From Vibrio mediterranei (GTDB taxonomy: Bacteria; Pseudomonadota; Gammaproteobacteria; Enterobacterales; Vibrionaceae), in the NCBI RefSeq assembly GCF_900088415.1, contig NZ_FLLQ01000002.1, positions 124,001 through 188,000 on the forward strand: a stretch of 64,000 nt of DNA. Direction: 5' to 3'. Both the position numbers and the translations under genes were made by a program. Below, in pieces: positions 8,674-17,240 of the stretch (its first letter is position 1; each line of letters starts with the position of its first letter). The notes beneath the pieces are model-generated. The model was not told where the DNA came from, did not search any database, and saw only the letters and a program-made list of their open reading frames with translations.

Positions 8674-9399
8674 CTAAATATAGATTGGGGTACCTTTGTC
8701 AAAGCAGTAGCCTTGATACCCCCAAAAGAATCGATTTAAGCCAACTAACATTTTGAATATCGACGTAGACTCAACATGTTCCATGATTATTTTTTCAGGC
8801 CTTACCTGTGCGAAGGTCTCTAGCATATCCACTTCTCTTGCTGAGCTAGGAGATTGGATTTTTATGAACTCGTATAAGTTCATGTCCAATTCATTAGCAC
8901 GAAAGTCCGAATGGTAAATATCGTAGTCATCAGCTGCCGTCACTACGCCATTCTGTTTTAGTAGAGTAAGCCCCTCTATGATTCGTACACAGCTACCGCA
9001 TACATTTCGTTCAGTCATTTCCACTACAAGCCCAATTTGTTTTTCTAATAGATAGCTATTTAACTCAATGAGTCTCGCTAACAAGGTAATATCACAGAGA
9101 TTACTTCGCTCAATGTTGAGAAAGATATACTTCCCAGACCAATCACATTCAAACCTACCATTCTCAACAGCGACTTTTATCCTTTCGAGTAAATAATTGG
9201 CTGATGATGAAAATGTTAAGTCACTATGAACATTGGGACCAAGCAAGGTTTCTCGACTTCTTATTTGATCAATTAGAACCTCATATCCTATACATTGCCC
9301 ACTTGCACTATATATACCTTGCATTTTGTATTGGTAATTTGCGCTACTTTGCTTGTTCCCCTTAATAAACCTGTCAATTTGCACACACATAAATGGCAT
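8674..9399 (-). CDS. Stand-alone EAL-domain protein with altered signature
   Basis: 241 residues, essentially one EAL (cyclic-di-GMP phosphodiesterase) domain without sensory or membrane parts. The EAL triad is EVL (residues 40-42) and the Arg that normally follows (EALLR) is Asp. The other catalytic positions are kept: Asn in FLNIERSN, Glu in VEMTE, the Asp pair in TAADDYD, Lys in FIKIQ, Glu in MEHVE and Gln in GYQGYCF. Loop 6, normally DDFGxGYSS, reads DDYDIYHSD. It may bind cyclic-di-GMP with weak or no hydrolysis. The start overlaps the winged-helix gene by 26 bp (17 bp if the fourth-codon ATG is used), so the two are translationally coupled. Confidence 0.85.
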   Translation of the reverse strand: MPFMCVQIDRFIKGNKQSSANYQYKMQGIYSASGQCIGYEVLIDQIRSRETLLGPNVHSDLTFSSSANYLLERIKVAVENGRFECDWSGKYIFLNIERSNLCDITLLARLIELNSYLLEKQIGLVVEMTERNVCGSCVRIIEGLTLLKQNGVVTAADDYDIYHSDFRANELDMNLYEFIKIQSPSSAREVDMLETFAQVRPEKIIMEHVESTSIFKMLVGLNRFFWGYQGYCFDKGTPIYI

Positions 9400-9742
9400 T
9401 CTCCCCTTCTACGAGTGCGTAACCTACGCCTCGTATACTTATTATCCTTATATTTTTATCTGCCAGATTCCTTCTTGTGCAGTACACCAACTGGAGCAAA
9501 CTACTTTCGCTTATTGGTTCTCCGTCCCAAACAAAATCAACAATCTCATTTTTCGATAGAACCACACCTTGAGGTGTTTGGTTTAAGCAGCAAAGCATTC
9601 TTAAACATGTCTCACTCCATACTCGATTGCTTTTTCGGTCTATTACTTTGTTCTTTCTCTTCTCTAGTTGAAGATCAAACCGGCACTCAATATTCTTAAT
9701 TCGAATACAGTTAAAACATTCAAGACTTTTAAGACATTCCAT
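9374..9742 (-). CDS. Winged-helix (OmpR/ToxR-type) transcriptional regulator
   Basis: 122 residues forming a single Trans_reg_C (PhoB/OmpR effector-type) DNA-binding domain: WSETCLRMLCCL, LSKNEIVDFVWDG, SSLLQLVYCTRRNL and the C-terminal hairpin IISIRGVGYALVEG are the conserved parts. There is no receiver domain and no transmembrane segment, so it is a free-standing DNA-binding protein, unlike ToxR or CadC. First gene of a tightly packed operon (EAL protein, broken ANR frame, 127-aa protein). It is preceded by a long AT-rich stretch, likely its regulatory region. Targets unknown; virulence, attachment or biofilm control is an inference from the EAL and ANR neighbours. Confidence 0.85.
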   Translation of the reverse strand: MECLKSLECFNCIRIKNIECRFDLQLEKRKNKVIDRKSNRVWSETCLRMLCCLNQTPQGVVLSKNEIVDFVWDGEPISESSLLQLVYCTRRNLADKNIRIISIRGVGYALVEGENAIYVCAN

Positions 9743-10338
9743 TAGTTACTCCCCCGTAAGCGAAAATGCTAACAAACAGACCAACTGACATGACGTTTAA
9801 TGATTATTATTATTTAGAGCACAAATTCTATTTTAGGGTGGAAGTAAAGTGCGAACCAATAACCAATGTAGATCACATAAAACAATCACACTAATAATAG
9901 TAGAATCAATAGTAACCTAAATTTCAATGGTTATAAGATGTAGAGTAATGAAGTGTCGGAATAAGTAACGTTTCGTAGGAATAACCCATCAAATATCCGT
10001 ACGCAATCCCAATTAATTATATGTAATAATTCCATTAATGAGAAAAAACAAATATTATCAATTGGCTAACATCGACGAAAATTAGGCGTTATATAAAACA
10101 ACACCTCTTATAAACCGCATGTCATGAGATATAAATAATGTACGCTCTTCATCACAATGGGGTTACTCTTGGTATCAGATATCTACGTACAATAAATTAT
10201 CTGATCAACATGACTTATTCTTGGTGAATAGAGCTTGAAAAATGAAATTACATTAACGAGCCAACAACTGTACTCGTTTACTTTTTGTTGGATATACTAT
10301 TGGTAACTCTGGAAGTGAATATGTTTTTTACACATACG
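9743..10338. other. AT-rich intergenic region upstream of the regulatory module
   Basis: About 600 bp, clearly more AT-rich than the flanking genes, with no gene I can support. The longest small frame (29 codons, plus, 10138-10227) has no ribosome-binding site or recognisable product. It must contain the promoter for the minus-strand winged-helix gene at 9742. Such regions are typical targets of H-NS-type silencing (inference). Confidence 0.6.
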
Positions 10339-10367
10339 AAAAAGCCCGCTTCAGAGAAGCGGGCTTT
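10339..10367 (-). terminator. Terminator of the tRNA-Val transcript
   Basis: A perfect 12-bp stem, AAAGCCCGCTTC with GAAGCGGGCTTT, around a 5-nt loop, followed on the minus strand by TTTTTCGT; it lies about 9 bp beyond the 3' end of the tRNA at 10376. Confidence 0.88.
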
Positions 10368-10375
10368 CGAAAATT

Positions 10376-10452
10376 TGGTGGGTCCGGGCGAACTCGAATC
10401 GCCGACCCCTACCATGTCAAGGTAGTACTCTAACCAACTGAGCTACGGACCC
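10376..10452 (-). tRNA. tRNA-Val (anticodon GAC), copy 2 of the transcript
   Basis: A 77-nt gene with a 7-bp acceptor stem GGGTCCG/CGGACCC, D-arm GCTCAGTTGGTTAGAG, anticodon loop TTGACAT (anticodon GAC, reading GUC/GUU valine codons), T-arm with GTTCGAGTT-type loop (TTCGAGT) and encoded 3' CCA. It is the downstream member of a tandem pair; the second copy lies 117 bp away with an apparently identical sequence. Confidence 0.95.
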
Positions 10453-10492
10453 AAATTTTGTGTTCCTTTTGAATCGTGATTCAAAGTGAGGA

Positions 10493-10569
10493 TGGTGGGT
10501 CCGGGCGAACTCGAATCGCCGACCCCTACCATGTCAAGGTAGTACTCTAACCAACTGAGCTACGGACCC
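10493..10569 (-). tRNA. tRNA-Val (anticodon GAC), copy 1 of the transcript
   Basis: Same 77-nt cloverleaf and anticodon GAC as its neighbour, with the CCA end encoded. It is the promoter-proximal copy: a near-consensus promoter ends about 22 bp upstream, and a 40-nt spacer separates it from the second copy. Confidence 0.95.
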
Positions 10570-10590
10570 ATCGTCTTTGGAACGAGATGG

Positions 10591-10619
10591 ATATTAACGA
10601 GAGATACCAAGCTGTGCAA
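10591..10619 (-). promoter_or_regulatory. Sigma-70 promoter of the tRNA-Val pair
   Basis: On the minus strand a -35 box TTGCAC (10619-10614) and a -10 box TAATAT (10596-10591) are separated by exactly 17 nt, with the start of transcription expected near 10584 and the mature tRNA end at 10569. Confidence 0.75.
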
Positions 10620-10740
10620 GTAGATTTTTGTGTTTTTGGTATCGTTTGGCTTAGAAGCCATCAATTCGACTCTTTTTTATGCTTTTAACCAGTAAAAATG
10701 TGAATTACATCAGTTTGTTGAACCTAATGGTATTACGTAT

Positions 10741-11400
10741 TTATTCCTCATCATCGAAAACGACATTGTAGTTTTCGGTGTATTGACATAATGGTTGGCG
10801 ACTACAAGTGAAGAAGCGTCGTCCTTTGAAATCGCCCTGCGTTGCCGTCTTTATCGTCATAGGGCTACCACAACGTTTACAGAAACGGACTTCTTTTTCG
10901 GGTTCAATAAGATCAATATGTGCAGCAAGCAAACGTCTTATCTTACTGACTTGGTAGCTCAGCTTAACCGATGCGCCTATTAGTGGGATATTTGCAGATT
11001 TACACACTTGCATAATCAGCTTTTGACGTTCGACTTTGCCTTTATCCAACTTTTGACCGTTGTCGTACTCGATCACGACTCTGGGCTGCATCGTTCTCGG
11101 ATCGCAAATAACAAAATCGAAATAACTTTTGGCAATCACGTTGTTAGCTATGAACCATTGCTTCTTATTACTCGTTTTCTGAGGAGTCACTACATTAGCC
11201 ATGCTAACCTTAGTTAAGATGACACCATGCTCCCCTACGGCTTCTTTTAATGCATTATAGAAAGCCGTTTGTGCCGAAGAGAGAATTGGTCCCTTCACTT
11301 TGTACTGATACGATCTTGTGTCTTCCTGCTTTACAAAGTACTTCTGAGCAACAAGGAACAACCCCACCAGTAACGCTAATACAATGAATATCTCAAACAT
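10741..11400 (-). CDS. DUF2726 protein with C-terminal topoisomerase-type zinc ribbon
   Basis: About 219 residues. I place the start at ATG 11400 so that the single N-terminal membrane anchor (MFEIFIVLALLVGLFLVA) begins the protein; an in-frame ATG at 11454 would add 18 residues. After the anchor comes a DUF2726 nuclease-like region (ICDPRTMQPRVVIEYDNGQK and IPLIGASVK segments), which resembles restriction-endonuclease folds. The C-terminus carries a topoisomerase C4 zinc finger (CKRCGSPM about residue 178, then FFTCSRQPLCQY). The protein is probably anchored to the inner membrane facing the cytoplasm. Role unknown; nucleic-acid binding is an inference from the domains. Confidence 0.85.
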   Translation of the reverse strand: MFEIFIVLALLVGLFLVAQKYFVKQEDTRSYQYKVKGPILSSAQTAFYNALKEAVGEHGVILTKVSMANVVTPQKTSNKKQWFIANNVIAKSYFDFVICDPRTMQPRVVIEYDNGQKLDKGKVERQKLIMQVCKSANIPLIGASVKLSYQVSKIRRLLAAHIDLIEPEKEVRFCKRCGSPMTIKTATQGDFKGRRFFTCSRQPLCQYTENYNVVFDDEE

Positions 11401-11547
11401 TGACGCAGTAATACCTAGAATTAATGAACATGTTCGATTCCAGAGTATTCGCAATAGGATATAGATGCAATCATTGTAAGCTGAACTCTGATTTTTGTCG
11501 TATATTCTATTTAGAAATAGTCAGTTAGGTAATAAAAGGAGTCTGCC

Positions 11548-12087
11548 TTGATAAAAACAATTCTTCGCTATTTTGTGGTTAGCTTGCCACTGTTGTTACT
11601 CGGCTGTACTGGCATTCCCGACAAAGTGCAGCCCGTTACAGGTTTCGATCTCGACCGCTATCTTGGTAAATGGTACGAAGTGGCTCGACTGGACCATAGT
11701 TTCGAACGAGGTCTAGATAATGTGACAGCTACCTATTCAATAAATGATGATGGCTCTGTAAAAGTACTGAATCGCGGTTGGGACACAAAAGATCAGGAAT
11801 GGTCGGAAGCGGAAGGCAAAGCAAAATTTGTTTCGTCACCTGATATAGCTCATCTTAAAGTGTCTTTCTTCGGACCTTTTTACGGTAGCTATGTGGTCTA
11901 TTACTTAGAGTCAGATTACTCTGCGGCACTAATTAGTGGCTACAATTCCGATTACTTTTGGATTTTATCGAGAACACCGACCATACAGGAAGCAAAGCTA
12001 GACCAATATTTGAAAGTCGCTTTTGAAGCTGGATTCGACACATCAGCACTTATCTTCCCTAAACACGATAGGTCTGAGCAAGATTAA
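11548..12087 (+). CDS. blc: Outer-membrane lipoprotein lipocalin (Blc family)
   Basis: 179 residues. The signal peptide ends in lipobox LLGC (Cys near residue 20). The lipocalin signature GKWYEVARLDHSFERG, a DNVTATYSINDDG strand pair and the late conserved SGYNSDYFWILSRTPT are all present, as in Blc/VlpA. The family binds lysophospholipids or fatty acids at the inner face of the outer membrane. The start is a TTG, supported by AAAAGGAG at 11534-11541 with a 6-nt gap. The stop overlaps the convergent MBL-fold gene by 4 bp. Confidence 0.93.
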   Translation: MIKTILRYFVVSLPLLLLGCTGIPDKVQPVTGFDLDRYLGKWYEVARLDHSFERGLDNVTATYSINDDGSVKVLNRGWDTKDQEWSEAEGKAKFVSSPDIAHLKVSFFGPFYGSYVVYYLESDYSAALISGYNSDYFWILSRTPTIQEAKLDQYLKVAFEAGFDTSALIFPKHDRSEQD

Positions 12088-12845
12088 CGCGCAGTCAGTA
12101 CGGACCTAAATACCCCTTTAAGTTTAATTTTCGTTACCCGCCAATGAGTCACTGGTCTCATTGGCGCGGTATCAAGAATATGTTCTTTTGCTCGCTCGTC
12201 AAAAACCACAGGGCCTCGGTGCGCCAAGAGAATCTGCTCGGCGTTTAAGTTGTACACTTTCTCCACTGATCTTCGATACTGATTGGGATGAAATATAGGA
12301 AATGGTGCGATGAGATGCTGCTTTACTTGCACCATTAAGTCCGCAACATAGACAATCGATTCATCGGGGTTATAGACCGAGATATCTCGGTCTGTGTGAC
12401 CCGGCGTGTCAAGTATTTGCCAATCATCAAATAGCGGTACAGTATCACCATCAATCAGTTGGTAATCCGCATTTAATGCCTTCTTGTACCATAGGTTTTT
12501 TCTAGGTTGCCCTAGGCGCTTTGCCATATACCACGCCAACACTAAGTCTGTAACATGCATCAGAAAGCCATCGATCCCGGAATACCAATCACGCTCTTTG
12601 GCCGCAGAGACAATTTTAGCCCCTGTAATGGCTTTAAGCCGATGGGCAGCTCCAGCGTGATCTGGATGCATATGGGTCACGACGATAACTTTTAAATCAG
12701 AAACTTGCCTCTGTAAATCATTGGTGATAAAACGCAGAATTGTACCCACGTCAGCACGGCTTGCACCGTCTAACAAGAGCAATTTATCTGGGTACTCAAC
12801 CAAATAGATTTGTTGTATATATCCTTTGATATGATGAATCTTCAT
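12084..12845 (-). CDS. MBL-fold metallo-hydrolase
   Basis: 253 residues of the metallo-beta-lactamase superfamily. The zinc-binding motif THMHPDHAGA is near residue 57; further ligands are probably in TPGHTDRDISV (near 150), the Asp in VYVADLM and the late HRGP. There is no signal peptide, so it is cytoplasmic. An insertion with several aromatic residues (SGIDGFLMHVTDLVLAWYMAKRLG) lies between the metal motifs and may cover the active site. Substrate unknown; hydroxyacylglutathione hydrolase, lactonase or arylsulfatase-type activities are all possible from the fold. Convergent with the lipocalin gene. Confidence 0.88.
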   Translation of the reverse strand: MKIHHIKGYIQQIYLVEYPDKLLLLDGASRADVGTILRFITNDLQRQVSDLKVIVVTHMHPDHAGAAHRLKAITGAKIVSAAKERDWYSGIDGFLMHVTDLVLAWYMAKRLGQPRKNLWYKKALNADYQLIDGDTVPLFDDWQILDTPGHTDRDISVYNPDESIVYVADLMVQVKQHLIAPFPIFHPNQYRRSVEKVYNLNAEQILLAHRGPVVFDERAKEHILDTAPMRPVTHWRVTKIKLKGVFRSVLTAR

Positions 12846-12954
12846 CTTTTACTGACTGGTCTGATGTCTTTTCACCAAGATAGCCTTCAGGTAACATTTT
12901 TGCAACATAAACATCATTCATCTATGTTGAATTGATGAGTCTCTAGGAATATAT

Positions 12955-13671
12955 ATGAGCACATTAATTGCAGGTCATCGCGGTGTTGCTGGAACCCATC
13001 CGGAAAACACCTTAGTGAGTATTCAAGCAGCAAAAAAAGCGGGCCTAACTTGGGTAGAAGTAGATATTCAACCGACTAGAGATGACATTCTAGTAGTTTG
13101 TCACGACCATACTATTAACCGATGCAGTAATGGCACTGGCAGAATAGATGAATTAACATTCGAGCAACTTAGTCAGTTCGACTTTGGGTCATGGAAAGCG
13201 CCACAGTTTGCTGGTGAGCGACTAATGGCGTTCGATGAATTACTCAATTACTGCCAAACTAACCAACTAAGCATCAATATTGAGGTCAAGGTCGATAAAC
13301 ATGATGCAGAGCACGTCGTTGCTCTACTTGCAGAACGGCTCAATGCCAGTGAGATAGACCGAAATCAGTTGCTTATCTCAAGTTTTAGTCGTGAGGTCAT
13401 GCTTGCAGTGTATGAAGCAAAACTTGGCGTGCGCCTAGGCGTGCTGGGTAACAGACTTAATAACCGTCTTTTAAAAACTATTGATGAGGTCGAAGCATTC
13501 AGCTGCCATCTCAACTATCGTTGGCTTACTCAAAAGCACATTAGAACGTTGCGAGAACATGGCTTGCAGATCTGGTGCTATACCGTTAATAACCCGAAAT
13601 CTTTTAAGCATTTACAACAAGTTGATGCAATTTTCAGTGACTACCCGCAGCGATTTATGAACTTACTTTAG
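12955..13671 (+). CDS. Glycerophosphodiester phosphodiesterase (UgpQ-like, cytoplasmic)
   Basis: 238 residues, a TIM-barrel GDPD domain. GHRGVAGTHPENTL carries the first catalytic His and Glu, EVDIQPTRDDILVVCHDHTI the second acid pair and His, and NIEVKVD a later acidic strand. It hydrolyses glycerophosphodiesters (deacylated phospholipids) to glycerol 3-phosphate and an alcohol. No signal peptide, so like UgpQ it acts in the cytoplasm. The 3' end overlaps the convergent LysR gene by 17 bp. Confidence 0.92.
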   Translation: MSTLIAGHRGVAGTHPENTLVSIQAAKKAGLTWVEVDIQPTRDDILVVCHDHTINRCSNGTGRIDELTFEQLSQFDFGSWKAPQFAGERLMAFDELLNYCQTNQLSINIEVKVDKHDAEHVVALLAERLNASEIDRNQLLISSFSREVMLAVYEAKLGVRLGVLGNRLNNRLLKTIDEVEAFSCHLNYRWLTQKHIRTLREHGLQIWCYTVNNPKSFKHLQQVDAIFSDYPQRFMNLL

Positions 13672-14581
13672 TGGGCTTCATTGACGCAACCATATAGTCA
13701 ATAAATGCTCGTCTTCGGGCGGGCATAAACTTTGACTGGGGAAATTGCATCACTATTTCCCCTTGATACCGAGAATTAATATGCCATTCCGGTAACACCT
13801 GTAAGACGTCACCTTCTCTCAAAGCTTTTTCCACCACAAATTCTGGGAAGATACCAATACCAATTCCACTTTTGACTGCATTTAACCGCATCTCGGAGTG
13901 GTTAACTGAGTAACGGCCGTCAACTTGAACTTTAACGTTTTCCCCATCCTTATTGAAAAGCCATACATTATCGTTTGGTTGTTCATTGAGAAATAAGCAA
14001 TTGTGATTCAATAAGTTATTTGGATGGAACGGAATACCATGCTCTTGAAGGTATGATTTGCTTGCACACAGCACGGCTTTGATTTCACCAAGTGTTTTTG
14101 CTACCAAATTTTCTCTTGGGAAGTGTGTCAGCTCGAAAACGATATCTAGGTTGTGACCAAAAGGGTCAACGAACTCATCACTAACCAATAGGCGAAGTTT
14201 TACCTTCGGGTACAAATCGAGAAACGGCAGCATTAATGGCTCTAAAATGTGGCGACTGAAAGCTTTGGGAGCTGAAATCCTTAGTTCGCCTTGGGCTTCT
14301 CCCCCTTCCTGACTGGCAATATTGGCGATATCAGAAGCAGACTCCATGATTTTCTTACTGAACTCGTACACTACCTTGCCAGTGTCTGTTGTTACCTGTT
14401 TTCTCGTTGTTCGTTCAAGTAGGTCAGCATTAAGCGCAGCCTCAAGTCGACTTATTTGGCGGCTTACTCCTGATGGCGTCATACCCAACCTCTGCGAGGC
14501 GGCGGTGAAGCTCCCAGCTTCAACAACTGTCACAAACGCAGCAATATCCGGCAAAAGTGCCATGAGTTTATTTGTGTCCAT
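13655..14581 (-). CDS. LysR-family transcriptional regulator
   Basis: 308 residues with an N-terminal helix-turn-helix (VVEAGSFTAASQRLGMTPSGVSRQI region) and a LysR substrate-binding domain. It is divergent from the EamA-type permease that starts 100 bp away, the classic arrangement for a regulator of its neighbour, so I infer that it controls that exporter. The inducer is unknown. Confidence 0.92.
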   Translation of the reverse strand: MDTNKLMALLPDIAAFVTVVEAGSFTAASQRLGMTPSGVSRQISRLEAALNADLLERTTRKQVTTDTGKVVYEFSKKIMESASDIANIASQEGGEAQGELRISAPKAFSRHILEPLMLPFLDLYPKVKLRLLVSDEFVDPFGHNLDIVFELTHFPRENLVAKTLGEIKAVLCASKSYLQEHGIPFHPNNLLNHNCLFLNEQPNDNVWLFNKDGENVKVQVDGRYSVNHSEMRLNAVKSGIGIGIFPEFVVEKALREGDVLQVLPEWHINSRYQGEIVMQFPQSKFMPARRRAFIDYMVASMKPTKVSS

Positions 14582-14683
14582 CAGTCATAAGTCCTATGCA
14601 TTTCGGAAGTATTATCACTTTGTTATTCATAAGTTAGCATATCGATAGAATTATTCACAAAAAATATTTAAGAGCAATTACAA

Positions 14684-15616
14684 ATGGATAGGAATTACGC
14701 ACAAAGTTTCACAGTGAATTGGGCGGTTATAGGGTTACTCGCGGTATCAATCGTCTGGGGTACCAGTTACGGAACGTCAAAACAGGTTCTTCAAACACTT
14801 AGTGTCCCACAACTATTGTTCGCCCGTTTCGCTTTAAGCTGTGCCGTACTAGTCGTAATCCTATATAAGAAAAAGCTCTTCATTGAATTTACTAACAACG
14901 CAATTGGCTATTTAAAAGTAGGATTACTTACTGGCGCTATCTTGAGCAGCATATTCATTACCGAAACATGGGCTGTGATGCTCGCTCAAGCAGGACAAGT
15001 TGCTGTCCTCATCAGTCTCTGTATCCTGTTCACTCCATTCTTGGAAAAGGTATGGCTTAAGGTTTCATTGCCTAAAGGCTTGGTAGGATACTGTTTTATA
15101 GGGGTGGTAGGTGTCGCTTTGCTTTCCAACGTGACTCAACAGGACTTTACCTTCAATTTGGGAGTCGCATTAGTTCTAATCGCGGCCGTACTCAGAGCGA
15201 TCATGGTTGTTACCTGCCGAAAAGCCTTTACGGGACACGAGTTGAATACCGAATTGATTACTTTTATTCAACTCTCGGTTGTTACTGTCGTAAGCTTGTT
15301 ATTAATGTTCAAAGAAGGGTCGGCTACCCAGTTTACAACAACTATGATGCAACTTGATTGGGTCACCTCGAGTTGCTTAATATATCTTGCTTTAGGTTGT
15401 ACCCTTGTGGCGTTTTTCCTGCAGAACTACGCCGTCAAGTTTCTTCACGCAAGTCAAGCATCACTTTTGATGGGCACAGAGCCACTATTTGGGTTGATTT
15501 TCGCGGCAATTTTCTTGCAAGAGCAACTTACAAACCTTCAATGGTTGGGTAGTTTTCTTATCATTTCCACCACTGTTGCAGCTTGTTACCAATTTTCTAA
15601 GCACAAACAGCCTTGA
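14684..15616 (+). CDS. DMT-superfamily permease (EamA family)
   Basis: 310 residues with ten hydrophobic segments in two repeated EamA halves; the first half begins VSIVWGTSYGTSKQVL and the second ends with LMGTEPLFGLIFAAIFLQEQL, the usual EamA repeat signature. An inner-membrane drug/metabolite transporter, usually an exporter of amino acids or other small molecules. Divergent from a LysR gene that probably regulates it. Substrate cannot be read from the sequence. Confidence 0.92.
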   Translation: MDRNYAQSFTVNWAVIGLLAVSIVWGTSYGTSKQVLQTLSVPQLLFARFALSCAVLVVILYKKKLFIEFTNNAIGYLKVGLLTGAILSSIFITETWAVMLAQAGQVAVLISLCILFTPFLEKVWLKVSLPKGLVGYCFIGVVGVALLSNVTQQDFTFNLGVALVLIAAVLRAIMVVTCRKAFTGHELNTELITFIQLSVVTVVSLLLMFKEGSATQFTTTMMQLDWVTSSCLIYLALGCTLVAFFLQNYAVKFLHASQASLLMGTEPLFGLIFAAIFLQEQLTNLQWLGSFLIISTTVAACYQFSKHKQP

Positions 15617-15726
15617 TGTCAGTCGATTTACCTAAAATGCGGCACTTTTTTTGATTTACCTCAGGTCTAGCACGTAAACATAGGGTGTAAAGTGAGTGTC
15701 CCTGTTTCATAACGTGAAGTAATCCT

Positions 15727-16833
15727 ATGACACTAGTAAATACCGACCGCCTTGTTAACCACTTCTTTGATCTTGTTAAAATCGACAGCGAATCTGGCAA
15801 TGAAAAAGCCATTGCTGAAGCTATTGCTGAACAGCTGGGTGAGCTAGGTTTCGCCGTAAGCAAACTTCCTGTACCAGAACAGTATACCAATGGGTTTAAT
15901 GTATATGGTCGCCTTGAAGGTACGCTTGACGGTAGCATTGTATTCAGTGCTCACATGGACACAGTAACTCCAGGTATTGGCATCGAGCCAATCATTGAAG
16001 ACGGTATTATTCGCTCAAAGGGCGATACGATTCTTGGTGGAGACGACAAGTCTGGTATTGCAGCAGTAATGGAAGCGGTACGTTGTCTTAAAGAGCAAAA
16101 CCGTGAACATAAAACTATCGAAGTTGCTTTCACCGTTCACGAAGAAGGTGGCCTGTTCGGTTCGGAACACTTCGATATGTCCTACATCCAATCAAACAAC
16201 GCGATAGTACTTGATACTGGTGGCCCAATCGGAACCATCGTAACGGGTGCTCCGGGCCAACAAAAAATTGTTGCTAAAATCAAAGGTCGCCCAGCTCACG
16301 CAGGTCTAGCTCCCGAAGAAGGCATCAGCGCAGCAATGGTTGCCGCAGATGCTATCGCAAACATGAAGCTGCTTCGCATCGATTCAGAAACTACAGCAAA
16401 CATCGGTTCTGTTAACGGTGGCCAAGCAACTAACATCGTAATGCCAGAGCTAACTGTGGTTGCCGAAGCACGTTCACTAAACAGCGACAAGCTAACCGCT
16501 CAAGTTAAGCATATGGTTGATACTTTCCAAGCGTCGGCTGAGAAATTCGGTGCAGAAGTCGAGATCGAATCTACACGTGCCTACGACGCTTTTGTTATCG
16601 CAGAAGACGACGCACACGTTCTGAAGGTTAAACAAGTCTTTGAAGCAAACGGCATCGAAGCCAACACAAAACACACTGGTGGTGGTAGTGACGCGAACAA
16701 CTTCAACGGTAAAGGTCTAACAACTGTAAACCTTTCTACTGGTATGGCAAAAGTTCATACTACTGAAGAGTACATCGCTATTGACGATATGGTGAAAATC
16801 ACTGACTTCGTTATTGGCTACGTAACGGCTTAA
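15727..16833 (+). CDS. PepT-like M20-family metallopeptidase
   Basis: 368 residues of the M20 peptidase family, closest in motif layout to the tripeptidase-T-like group. Metal site motifs are SAHMDTV (near residue 77), GGDDKSGIAA (near 110), HEEGGLFGS (catalytic Glu, near 140) and DTGGPIG (near 157); the lid (dimerisation) domain begins HAGLAPEEG, and the last His ligand is in KVHTTEEYI. Cytoplasmic aminopeptidase on di- or tripeptides is the likely role. It forms its own transcription unit and ends in a strong terminator. Confidence 0.9.
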   Translation: MTLVNTDRLVNHFFDLVKIDSESGNEKAIAEAIAEQLGELGFAVSKLPVPEQYTNGFNVYGRLEGTLDGSIVFSAHMDTVTPGIGIEPIIEDGIIRSKGDTILGGDDKSGIAAVMEAVRCLKEQNREHKTIEVAFTVHEEGGLFGSEHFDMSYIQSNNAIVLDTGGPIGTIVTGAPGQQKIVAKIKGRPAHAGLAPEEGISAAMVAADAIANMKLLRIDSETTANIGSVNGGQATNIVMPELTVVAEARSLNSDKLTAQVKHMVDTFQASAEKFGAEVEIESTRAYDAFVIAEDDAHVLKVKQVFEANGIEANTKHTGGGSDANNFNGKGLTTVNLSTGMAKVHTTEEYIAIDDMVKITDFVIGYVTA

Positions 16834-16852
16834 ATCTAGCAATAGAACTTAG

Positions 16853-16888
16853 CGCTGCATTTCACCCCTGTGGAATGCAGCGTTTTTT
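16853..16888 (+). terminator. Terminator after the PepT-like gene
   Basis: A 13-bp stem beginning CGCTGCATT (one G-T wobble), 4-nt loop, then TTTTTT on the plus strand. It reaches the stop codon of the convergent minus-strand gene at 16887. Confidence 0.9.
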
Positions 16889-17240
16889 ATAGCCCCTCAT
16901 ATTCATCAATGGCGGCACGAGCTTCCACTAAAGTACAACCCGACTCATGCATCAATTCTGCAATGGTTACTTCAGGGTTTCGCTCTAATACTTGTTGAAT
17001 GGGTGACTTATACTCCGATAACACTTTCTCTATCGCAACCGATATCCAACCTACACTGGCATCTAATGCGAACGACGCCAGTTGTTCTTTGCGACCAGTA
17101 ACGAGCCAATTGCGTGAGCGGCGGATGCGTTTGAGCGTGCATCCGGATTGGGAAGCCCTTGCGATAACCTGTGCTTTATCCTCAACTCGATGGACGAAGC
17201 TATTAAGACGAACTGATATTAAAAGCCGCGATTTTTCCAA
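16887..17240 (-). CDS. Small RRF_GI-type (ribosome-recycling-factor-like) family protein
   Basis: 117 residues. The N-terminal half (LNSFVHRVEDKAQVIARA, then CTLKRIRRSRNWLVTG) resembles a small gammaproteobacterial family that databases label as ribosome-recycling-factor-like; the resemblance to true RRF is only a family name and I would not assign that function. The C-terminal 40 residues (NPEVTIAELMHESGCTLVEARAAIDEYE) look like a helix-turn-helix. Its 5' end overlaps the DUF3859 gene by 22 bp, so the two are probably co-transcribed. Confidence 0.7.
   Translation of the reverse strand: MEKSRLLISVRLNSFVHRVEDKAQVIARASQSGCTLKRIRRSRNWLVTGRKEQLASFALDASVGWISVAIEKVLSEYKSPIQQVLERNPEVTIAELMHESGCTLVEARAAIDEYEGL

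Noticed and set aside
9295..9699. 134-codon plus-strand frame opposite the EAL and winged-helix genes
   Set aside because: It is antisense to two well-supported domain proteins, has no ribosome-binding site, and its composition is that of a shadow frame.
4436..10375. Genomic island inserted at the 3' end of tRNA-Val
   Set aside because: The tRNA 3' ends point toward this region and it is AT-rich, but I found no integrase and no second copy of the tRNA end, so I left it as a possibility in the findings and not as a feature.
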